In this document: positions 1 to 6,063 of the stretch, in pieces
Layout of the letters: each line of letters starts with the position of its first letter
Position numbering within the stretch: position 1 is the stretch's first letter
NCBI GenBank assembly: GCA_023150055.1
Contig: JAKLLP010000065.1
Coordinates: forward strand, 1 to 8,910
Source of the DNA: Gammaproteobacteria bacterium
GTDB lineage: Bacteria > Pseudomonadota > Gammaproteobacteria > Steroidobacterales > GCA-2729495
Length of the DNA: 8,910 nucleotides
Reading direction: 5' to 3'
The notes under the pieces: model-generated
Database searches by the model: none
What the model was told of the DNA's origin: nothing
Seen by the model: only the letters and a program-made list of their open reading frames with translations
Position numbers and translations under genes: made by a program

Positions 1-1468
1 GCGACCCGGCCTGACGGTGGTGGCGGCCGCGGCGCTGGTCGGGGTTGTCGCCCGAAGGCCGCAGTGGTCGCTGGCAATCTTTGTTTCGCCGCAGGCGCGT
101 ACCTACCTGCCGCGTCTCATGGCGATGTCGGCCATTCTCGCCGTGCTACTCGCCGTAATGCCTTTCACCCGTGCCATGCCCCCCGACAGCGCGCAGGGGC
201 TGGCCGTTCTGATTCTCGCGCTTACCGGTACACCAGTGGCGGCGCTGCTGTTCTCGGAGCGACTGAGCGCACGCATCAGGGTATTGCTGAGCAAGAGATT
301 TCTGCCATTCCGTTACGATTACCGCGAAGAATGGTTGCGTCTGATCGATACTCTCGCATCGCCGGATCAACGCCTGCCATTGCCGGAGCGGGCTATCAAG
401 GCGGTAGCGCAGATCGTGTCCAGTCCGGCCGGGATGCTGTGGATGCGCCGCGAACCGGATGGCTCGTTCGTCTGCGTGGCGGGTTGGAATACCAAGATGT
501 GGTCGCATGAAAGGGTCCCGGGAGACGACCCCGTGGTCACTTTCATGTTCGAGCGCCAGTGGATACTGGACACCGCGGAGCTGGTGCGTAACCCGGAAAT
601 GTACGACCGCCTGTCGCGGCCGGCGTGGCTGGAGCAGTTTCCCGATGCGCTCCTGCTGGTTCCGCTCATCAGCAACAAGGTGCTCATCGGCTTCATGCTC
701 CTGATGCAATCGAGTTCCGCATTTCGCCTCACATTCGAAGAGATCGACCTCCTGCGTACGTCGGGCCGCCAGGTTGCGGCGCATCTGGCTCAATATGAGG
801 CCGATCAGCGCCTCGGAGAAGCCAAGCAGTTCGAGGCTTTCAATCGCCTCACGGCATTCCTGATGCATGACCTCAAGAACCTCATCGCGCAGCAGACGCT
901 CGTGGTCAAAAACGCCGCACGTCACAAGGGAAATCCCGAGTTCTTCGAGGATGCCATCGCGACCATAGACAACTCCGTGGCGCGCATGAACCGTCTGCTG
1001 CGGCAATTACAGAGTGGCGAGACCAGTGGCAGGCGGAGCAAGAGCCGGCTCGGGACATTGCTGCAGGAAGCTGTCGATCGTTGCAAGGACGGCCTACCCG
1101 CGCCTTCGTTGATCCTTCAGGATCCGGACCTGCTGTCCAACATCGATCGCGACAGGTTTGCCATGGTGATGACCCACCTGATCCGTAACGCGCAGGAGGC
1201 TACGGTCAGTGAGGGGAGGGTGGAGGTGCGTGCGGCCCGGGAGGGCGCCGATGCGGTCATTACCATCGAGGACAACGGCTGCGGGATGGATGCGGAGTTC
1301 GTGCGGACGCGGCTGTTTCGTCCCTTCGATACTACCAAGGGCAGCAAAGGCATGGGCATCGGCGCCTACCAGGCGCGTACTTTCGTCATGGACTCGGGCG
1401 GGACACTCGACGTCCGGTCTGAGCCCGGCAGGGGCACATGTATTACCATTCGTCTGCCGCTGGCATAG
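1..1468 (+). CDS. prsK: PEP-CTERM system membrane histidine kinase PrsK (5' end cut by window)
   Basis: This is a sensor histidine kinase that should autophosphorylate and pass phosphate to the response regulator encoded next. The frame is open from base 2, so the start lies upstream; the first GTG (base 17) is only an internal Val. Numbering from that codon gives 483 residues; the family is roughly 680-700, so about 200 N-terminal membrane residues are missing. Two hydrophobic segments remain (about 34-50 and 61-79). They are followed by the YDYREEWLRLIDTL stretch, which I recognise as PrsK-like, and a GAF-like region (about 120-265). The phospho-acceptor is His284 in HDLKNL. ATP-binding motifs are N box HLIRNAQEA (Asn391), G1 DNGCGMD (419-425), F box FRPFDTTK and G2 GMGIGAYQ (445-452), all intact. 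The gene ends in TAG, 32 bp before prsR, which implies co-transcription. The kinase family is certain; the PrsK name rests on overall resemblance and the PrsR partner. Confidence 0.88.
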   Translation, partial: RPGLTVVAAAALVGVVARRPQWSLAIFVSPQARTYLPRLMAMSAILAVLLAVMPFTRAMPPDSAQGLAVLILALTGTPVAALLFSERLSARIRVLLSKRFLPFRYDYREEWLRLIDTLASPDQRLPLPERAIKAVAQIVSSPAGMLWMRREPDGSFVCVAGWNTKMWSHERVPGDDPVVTFMFERQWILDTAELVRNPEMYDRLSRPAWLEQFPDALLLVPLISNKVLIGFMLLMQSSSAFRLTFEEIDLLRTSGRQVAAHLAQYEADQRLGEAKQFEAFNRLTAFLMHDLKNLIAQQTLVVKNAARHKGNPEFFEDAIATIDNSVARMNRLLRQLQSGETSGRRSKSRLGTLLQEAVDRCKDGLPAPSLILQDPDLLSNIDRDRFAMVMTHLIRNAQEATVSEGRVEVRAAREGADAVITIEDNGCGMDAEFVRTRLFRPFDTTKGSKGMGIGAYQARTFVMDSGGTLDVRSEPGRGTCITIRLPLA

Positions 1469-1488
1469 CCTGCTGGTCGATGGACTTC

Positions 1489-1493
1489 AGGGG
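1489..1493 (+). promoter_or_regulatory. Shine-Dalgarno of prsR
   Basis: AGGGG lies 7 nt before the GTG at 1501, inside the short prsK-prsR gap. It decides the GTG start of prsR over the nearby out-of-frame ATG at 1497. Confidence 0.6.
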
Positions 1494-1500
1494 TTGATGG

Positions 1501-2877
1501 GTGAGTGATCAACGACGTTGCCTGCTGGTGGTGGAGGACGACAAGGGCCTGCAAGGTCAGTTGCGTTGGTGTTTCGAGGACTACGAGGTCGTGTTCTCGG
1601 AGGATCGCGAGTCTGCACTGGTCGCCGTACGCCGACATGAACCGGCGGTCGTGTTGCAGGACCTGGGGCTGCCACCGGATGCCGAGGGTGTCACCGAGGG
1701 GTTTGCGACCCTGGAGCAGATTCTGCAACTGGCCCCGGCGACCAAGGTCATCGTCGTGACAGGTCACGGCGACCAGGAGAATGCCGTCAAGGCGGTCGGG
1801 CTCGGCGCCTATGATTTCTACCAGAAGCCGGTCGATACCGACGTCCTGCAGCTCATCGTCCGGAGGGCATACCAGATCCATGACCTCGAGCAGGAAAATG
1901 AGCGACTCCTCCGCGAGAAGAGTGCTTCACCCCTGGATGGCATCGTCGCTGCAAGTGAGAAAATGCTCCAGGTCTGTCGGGTCATCGAGAAAGTCGCTCC
2001 GACGAATGCGACGACCCTGCTGCTCGGGGAAAGCGGCACCGGCAAGGAGCTGCTGGCGCGGGCGGTACACTCGCTGAGCCCGCGCGCCCGCAAGGCTTTC
2101 GTGGCCATCAATTGCGCTGCCATACCCGAGACGTTGCTGGAAAGCGAGTTGTTCGGCTACGAGAAAGGCGCCTTCACCGGGGCGGTCAAGCAGACACCGG
2201 GTAAAATCGAGACGGCAGACGGCGGCACGCTGTTTCTCGACGAAATCGGTGACATGCCGCTGTCGCTCCAGGCGAAGCTCCTGCGGTTTCTGCAGGAACG
2301 TGTCGTCGAGCGGGTAGGCGGACGCGAGGAGTTGCCGGTCGATGTGCGCGTGGTCTGCGCCACCAACCAGGACCTGGATGCGGCTATACGCGAGGGCCGA
2401 TTCCGTCTGGATCTGTTTTACCGGATCAGCGAGATCACGATCAGGATCCCTCCCGTGCGAGAGCGCGATGGTGGCCGGCTGGTGCTCGCGCGTGTCCTCC
2501 TCGAGAAGTCCGCCGGCCAACTCAACCGGCGCATCAGCGGCTTCAGCGCCGATGCCCGCAGCGCCATCGAGAACTACTCATGGCCCGGCAACGTGCGGGA
2601 GATGGAGAACAGGATCAAGGGCGCCGTCATCATGGCCGAGGGTAAGCAAGTGACGGCAGGTGATCTCGGGCTCGCGGATATCGGCAAGGATGCCGCCGGC
2701 CTGACTCTGCGTGAGGTGCGTCGAGAGGCGGAGACGCGGGCGATCCGCAATGCGCTGGCTGCGGCAAACGATAACATTTCACAGGCAGCGAAGGCGCTCG
2801 GCGTCACACGTCCGACCCTTTACGACCTGATGCAGAAATACGGAATCCTGTCGCGCGAGTCGCAATCGGGCGGCTAG
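1501..2877 (+). CDS. prsR: PEP-CTERM-box sigma-54-dependent response regulator PrsR
   Basis: This cytosolic NtrC-family activator of RpoN promoters has 458 residues, a usual length. The receiver domain (about 6-125) has the acidic pair Asp13/Asp14, phospho-acceptor Asp54 in VLQDLGLP, Thr87 and Lys109. The AAA+ domain (about 148-380) has Walker A GESGTGK (176-182), the sigma-54-contacting GAFTGA loop (223-228), Walker B TLFLDE (243-248) and WPGNVRE (361-367). The C-terminal Fis-type helix-turn-helix (about 412-448) includes NISQAAKALGVTRPTLYDLM. The GTG start at 1501 is chosen because AGGGG (1489-1493) lies 7 nt upstream and the receiver domain begins immediately. An ATG at 1497 is in another frame. 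In PEP-CTERM bacteria this regulator pairs with PrsK and is proposed to drive exopolysaccharide and PEP-CTERM target genes. All residues needed for phosphorylation, ATP hydrolysis and sigma-54 contact are present. I saw no convincing -24/-12 promoter in the window's intergenic regions. Confidence 0.93.
   Translation: MSDQRRCLLVVEDDKGLQGQLRWCFEDYEVVFSEDRESALVAVRRHEPAVVLQDLGLPPDAEGVTEGFATLEQILQLAPATKVIVVTGHGDQENAVKAVGLGAYDFYQKPVDTDVLQLIVRRAYQIHDLEQENERLLREKSASPLDGIVAASEKMLQVCRVIEKVAPTNATTLLLGESGTGKELLARAVHSLSPRARKAFVAINCAAIPETLLESELFGYEKGAFTGAVKQTPGKIETADGGTLFLDEIGDMPLSLQAKLLRFLQERVVERVGGREELPVDVRVVCATNQDLDAAIREGRFRLDLFYRISEITIRIPPVRERDGGRLVLARVLLEKSAGQLNRRISGFSADARSAIENYSWPGNVREMENRIKGAVIMAEGKQVTAGDLGLADIGKDAAGLTLREVRREAETRAIRNALAAANDNISQAAKALGVTRPTLYDLMQKYGILSRESQSGG
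2874..2877. other. CTAG shared by two convergent stop codons
   Basis: Bases 2875-2877 are the TAG stop of prsR on the plus strand. The reverse complement of 2874-2876 is the TAG stop of galE. The palindromic CTAG therefore ends both genes and leaves no intergenic space, so any terminator for either transcript would have to lie inside the other gene. Confidence 0.95.
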
Positions 2878-3869
2878 CCTGCCGGTTTGGTCAGCAATCT
2901 GCGTTCCCACGCGAGCGAACTCGCGACGATCCTGTCGATATCATCGTATTGCGGGATCCAGTCGAGCACGGCCCGGATGCGCTCCGCCACCGCTATGAGA
3001 ACCGGCGGGTCGCCGGGACGACGCGTTTCGTCGCGTGTCGCAAGCGCCTTTCCAGCGGCACGCTCCACTGCGGCAAGCACTTCGCGCACGCTGTAGCCAT
3101 GCCCGTAACCACAGTTGAGCGTCACCGATGCGCCGCCGCTGCGGAGGTAGTGCAGAGCCTTCACATGAGCCGTGGCGAGGTCCTCGACATGAATATAGTC
3201 ACGGATCCCGGTCCCGTCAGGAGTGGGATAGTCAGTGCCGAAAATCGATACATGGGACCGTTTCCCCACCGCCGCTTCGCAGGCGACCTTGGTGAGCAGC
3301 GTCGCGTTCCGGGTCGACTGGCCGATTCGGCCGCCCGGATCGCACCCGGCGACATTGAAATAGCGCAGCGTCGCGTAGCGCAGCGGGTTGGCCGCCGCGA
3401 GATCACGGAGCATCCACTCGGTCATGAGCTTGGATGTCCCGTACGGGTTGATAGGGGCGGTCGGGCTGTCCTCGGCAGCGCGCCCGTCCGGTGGTATGCC
3501 ATAGACGGCCGCAGTCGAGGAGAAGACGAAGTGCCGCACGTGATGCGCAGCCGCACAGGCCAGCAGCTCGCGACTGGCGCAGGTGTTGTTGCCGTAGTAG
3601 CGAAGTGGGTCGGCCACCGATTCCGGGACGATGGTCCGGGCGGCGAAGTGCATGATCGTGTCGACCTCGAAGTCCCGCAGCAGCCGGCCAACCGTCGCAG
3701 CGTCCCCGGTGTTTCCGACGACCAGATCACCGTGTGTCACCGCGGAGCGGAAACCGGTGCTGAGGTCGTCCAGTACCACGAGCCGTTCGCCGGCCTCGCC
3801 GAGCTGGCGTACGACGTGACTGCCGATGTAACCGGCCCCACCCGTGATCAGGATGCCGTTCTTGCCCAT
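2874..3869 (-). CDS. galE: UDP-glucose 4-epimerase GalE
   Basis: GalE interconverts UDP-glucose and UDP-galactose using tightly bound NAD in the cytosol, feeding galactose into polysaccharide or the Leloir pathway. The 331-residue protein is normal for the family. It is an extended short-chain dehydrogenase: NAD-binding TGGAGYIG (9-16), DDLSTGF (34-40), HFAA (74-77), SST (117-119) with the catalytic Ser/Thr, catalytic YGTSK with Tyr143 and Lys147, RYFNVAG (169-175), the DGTGIRDYIHVEDLA stretch (218-232) and RRPGDPP (283-289). The frame is open 47 codons further upstream, but that extension is unlike the family and the Rossmann motif begins right after ATG 3869. The ribosome site is weak (GGGA about 5 nt upstream). 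The gene converges on prsR with overlapping stop codons and diverges from dusA. Proximity to prsK-prsR fits exopolysaccharide precursor supply, but that link is inference. Confidence 0.95.
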   Translation of the reverse strand: MGKNGILITGGAGYIGSHVVRQLGEAGERLVVLDDLSTGFRSAVTHGDLVVGNTGDAATVGRLLRDFEVDTIMHFAARTIVPESVADPLRYYGNNTCASRELLACAAAHHVRHFVFSSTAAVYGIPPDGRAAEDSPTAPINPYGTSKLMTEWMLRDLAAANPLRYATLRYFNVAGCDPGGRIGQSTRNATLLTKVACEAAVGKRSHVSIFGTDYPTPDGTGIRDYIHVEDLATAHVKALHYLRSGGASVTLNCGYGHGYSVREVLAAVERAAGKALATRDETRRPGDPPVLIAVAERIRAVLDWIPQYDDIDRIVASSLAWERRLLTKPAG

Positions 3870-4026
3870 ATGGTCCCGGTCGTGCGAGAGATCCTCTGGG
3901 AAGGTTACAGGACTCGGCGGTCCGCTGTCAGGGACGCCGTCATCGGGCTTGACCTCGGTTGTCGCAGTGGGAGACCATCCGCCGCGGTCTGTATGGCAGA
4001 CATGCATCATTGATTGACGGGGCTCG

Positions 4027-4039
4027 CGCGACAGTCGCG
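4027..4039. repeat. 13-bp palindrome in the galE-dusA divergent intergenic region
   Basis: The sequence CGCGACAGTCGCG is a perfect 6-bp inverted repeat around one central base, 28 bp before the dusA start. It sits in the 198-bp region (3870-4067) that must carry the leaders of both divergent genes. It could be a small operator or a leader hairpin; at this GC content chance is a real alternative. A TTGACC at 3949-3954 in the same region resembles a -35 box, but no good -10 follows at 16-18 bp. Confidence 0.3.
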
Positions 4040-4067
4040 GTTCCTGGAGTTACCGAGAGTTTTCCCC

Positions 4068-5210
4068 ATGGCCGCATCGGCAACGCGACCGGAGATATCA
4101 GTCGCTCCAATGCTGGACGTGACGGATCGGCATTGCCGGTATTTCCTGAGGCTGCTGGCACCGGGCGTGAGACTGTACACCGAGATGATCACGGCGCAGG
4201 CGGTCGTGCGTGGCGACCGCGAGAAGTTGCTCGCCTTCGATGCAGCCGAGCATCCCGTGGCGGTTCAGCTGGCCGGGCGTGACCCGGCCCAGCTTGCCCA
4301 AGCCGCCTTGATCGCGGCGGATTTCGGCTACGACGAAGTCAATCTCAACGTCGGCTGTCCGAGCCAGAGGGTTCAAGATGGCGGTTTCGGTGTCTGCCTG
4401 ATGCTGGAGCCGGAAGTCGTCGCACGCTGCGTGGCTGCGATGCGCGCGGTAGTAGCCGTCCCTGTCACGGTCAAGGTCCGCACCGGCATCGATCAGCATG
4501 ATGACTACGAGTTCTTTTCCCGGTTCGTCGCTATAGTTGCCGAGGCGGGCTGCACCACTTTCATCGTGCATGCACGCAAGGCAGTATCGAAAGGCCTGTC
4601 ACCGCGGGCCAACATGACTGTACCGCCGCTCCGTCATGAGTTCGTGTACCGTCTCCGGGAAGAACGCCCCGAACTGCGCGTGATTCTGAACGGTGGGGTT
4701 CGTTCAATCGAGGCCATTGAGGCGCATCTTCTGCGGGTCGATGGGGTCATGCTCGGGCGGAAAGCGGCCGAAGACCCGTATTTCCTTACCGAGGTACAGC
4801 AGCGGTTCTTCGCCGGCACGACAAGCGCCGTGCCGCCCGGTCGTGCGGAGATCGTGCGCCGCATGAGTGCGTACGCACAGCACGAGCTCGGCAGAGGCAC
4901 GCGACTGCGCGAGGTCACCAGGCACATGCTGGGCCTGTATCGCGGGGTTCCCGGCGCACGCCGCTGGCGGCGCCTGCTATCGGAACTGCCCTGCGCAGAG
5001 GGCGCTTCGGCTGATCTGCTGTTGCGCTCGACTGATTTTTTCCGGGGGTCGGAGGTGACGGCGCTATCCGACACTGTCCAGTCTGGCCGGTCTGGCTATT
5101 TGAGAGAAATCGACACGGAGAGAGGTCGTGACAAACAGCAGCGCGAAAAAGAGGGTGCCCGGACGCAGGGCAAGACTGGCCGACAAGGCGGACCGCTACG
5201 AGCTTTATGA
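4068..5210 (+). CDS. dusA: tRNA-dihydrouridine synthase A (DusA), with an unusual C-terminal tail
   Basis: This FMN- and NADPH-dependent enzyme reduces uridine to dihydrouridine at positions 20/20a of the tRNA D-loop. The TIM-barrel core shows APMLDVTDRHCRYFLR (13-28), LYTEM (36-40), NLNVGCPS with catalytic Cys97, RVQDGGFG (101-108), VKVRTGID (135-142), VHARKA with His168, GLSPRAN (176-182), NGG (208-210) and VMLGRKA (227-233). The helical C-terminal domain has RHMLGLYRGVPGARRWRRLL (285-304). ATG 4068 is chosen because the conserved core begins at once and GAGAG lies 8 nt upstream; an upstream TTG at 4014 adds 18 unlikely residues. Read straight, the protein is 380 residues, about 50 longer than typical DusA. 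The tail is basic and Gln/Arg/Gly-rich and overlaps the next gene by 83 bp. A one-base shift near 5036-5048 would end it at TGA 5056-5058, about 329 residues. Confidence 0.92.
   Translation: MAASATRPEISVAPMLDVTDRHCRYFLRLLAPGVRLYTEMITAQAVVRGDREKLLAFDAAEHPVAVQLAGRDPAQLAQAALIAADFGYDEVNLNVGCPSQRVQDGGFGVCLMLEPEVVARCVAAMRAVVAVPVTVKVRTGIDQHDDYEFFSRFVAIVAEAGCTTFIVHARKAVSKGLSPRANMTVPPLRHEFVYRLREERPELRVILNGGVRSIEAIEAHLLRVDGVMLGRKAAEDPYFLTEVQQRFFAGTTSAVPPGRAEIVRRMSAYAQHELGRGTRLREVTRHMLGLYRGVPGARRWRRLLSELPCAEGASADLLLRSTDFFRGSEVTALSDTVQSGRSGYLREIDTERGRDKQQREKEGARTQGKTGRQGGPLRAL
5117..5125 (+). promoter_or_regulatory. Shine-Dalgarno of the methyltransferase gene
   Basis: GGAGAGAGG precedes the GTG at 5128; the GGAG part (5117-5120) has a 7-nt spacer. 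It lies within the extended dusA reading frame and supports starting the methyltransferase here although the two frames overlap. Confidence 0.6.
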
Positions 5211-5961
5211 GACCGCCGTCCATGACGCGAAAGCCGAGGTGCGGTTTATACGACAGACATTCAGGAAGTTGAGGCGCCGTCAGCCACGCAGCTTTCGCGA
5301 GGACTTCTCCGGGCCGGCCAGCGCAGCTTGCGAGTGGGTACGCAGCCAGCGGGGCGCGAGGGCTATCGGTGTCGATATCGAGCCCGCCGTCATCGAGTGG
5401 GGTCGACGGCATCGGCTGTCGCGCTTGCCACCGGAGGCCCGCAAGCGAGTAAGGCTGATTACCGCTGATGTGCTCAAAGTCAAAACGGCACCGGTCGACG
5501 TGGTGGCCGCATTGAATTTCAGCTACTGGGTATTCAAGTCGCGGCAAACCCTGCTTCGTTACTTCCGGCGTGTCCGCAAGTCCCTGACAGCCGAGGGGAT
5601 CTTCGTGCTCGATGCATTCGGTGGCCACGATGCGGTGCGCGAACTGAAGGAGCGCACGCGACACAGGGGATTTGCCTATGTCTGGGAGCAGGTGCGATAT
5701 CGACCGGTGACAGGGGAGATCGAGTGCCATATTCATTTCCGCTTTCCCGATGGCTCGATGATCAGGAGCGCTTTCGTCTATGACTGGCGCCTTTGGACCC
5801 TGCCCGAGCTCAGGGAACTGCTGCTCGAGGCCGGGTTCCGCAGGGCTACGGTGTACTGGGAAGGCGACGACGGGGAGGGTGGTGGCAACGGCGAGTTCAA
5901 GCCGGAAGAGTACGGTGAGGCGGACGCGACCTGGATCGCCTATGTCGTCGCCGAGCGCTGA
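5128..5961 (+). CDS. class I SAM-dependent methyltransferase, substrate unknown
   Basis: This 277-residue cytosolic protein has the Rossmann methyltransferase order. A REDFSGPASAACEWV segment (57-71) stands at the motif I position, the acidic ribose-binding loop is GVDIEP (81-86), motif II-like LITADVL is 110-116, and ALNFSYWVFKSR (128-139) leads into the LLRYFRRVRKSL helix and the FVLDAFGG strand-turn (159-166). The C-terminal half carries WTLPELRELLLEAGF (223-237), typical of such enzymes. Related proteins, as I recall them, have a CGTAA-like turn in motif I, here SGPAS. The GTG start at 5128 is supported by GGAG 7 nt upstream (5117-5120), and family similarity already begins near residue 17. 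It overlaps the dusA frame by 83 bp in another frame and may be translationally coupled to it. I cannot name the substrate. The fold is clear, the specific role is not. Confidence 0.85.
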   Translation: MTNSSAKKRVPGRRARLADKADRYELYETAVHDAKAEVRFIRQTFRKLRRRQPRSFREDFSGPASAACEWVRSQRGARAIGVDIEPAVIEWGRRHRLSRLPPEARKRVRLITADVLKVKTAPVDVVAALNFSYWVFKSRQTLLRYFRRVRKSLTAEGIFVLDAFGGHDAVRELKERTRHRGFAYVWEQVRYRPVTGEIECHIHFRFPDGSMIRSAFVYDWRLWTLPELRELLLEAGFRRATVYWEGDDGEGGGNGEFKPEEYGEADATWIAYVVAER

Positions 5962-5998
5962 TCTGCCAGGCCGGTTCAGGCTCGCGGTTCCAGCCGCC

Positions 5999-6025
5999 TT
6001 GCTCGGGGGGAGCTTGTCGTATAAT
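5999..6025 (+). promoter_or_regulatory. candidate sigma-70 promoter of the cyclase-FHA gene
   Basis: A perfect -10 hexamer TATAAT is at 6020-6025, within an AT-rich island (about 6017-6049) unlike the GC-rich surroundings. The -35 candidate TTGCTC at 5999-6004 matches only three consensus bases, with a short 15-bp spacer. The expected transcription start is near 6032, giving a leader of about 30 nt. This would let the cyclase gene be expressed independently of the dusA-methyltransferase pair. The -10 is convincing, the -35 is weak and could imply an activator. Confidence 0.5.
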
Positions 6026-6063
6026 AACCAAACGGTTTTACATATTCTGGTGACGGGGACGCT

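Noticed and set aside
146..1006. Minus-strand open frame of 286 codons opposite prsK
   Set aside because: It is antisense to the GAF and His-box regions of the kinase and resembles no family.
3870..4010. 47-codon N-terminal extension of galE
   Set aside because: The frame is open, but the extension is polar and Pro/Asp-rich, is not part of the family, and the NAD-binding strand starts just after ATG 3869.
2949..4013. Plus-strand open frame of 354 codons opposite galE
   Set aside because: It is antisense to a complete GalE with all catalytic motifs, and its translation shows no domain signature.
4014..4067. TTG start for dusA at 4014
   Set aside because: It is a rare start codon without a ribosome site and adds 18 residues outside the family; ATG 4068 has GAGAG 8 nt upstream.
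5981..5998. GCGG/CCGC stem after the methyltransferase gene as a terminator
   Set aside because: It has only a 4-bp stem with no T run and lies next to the cyclase promoter; this is too weak to call.
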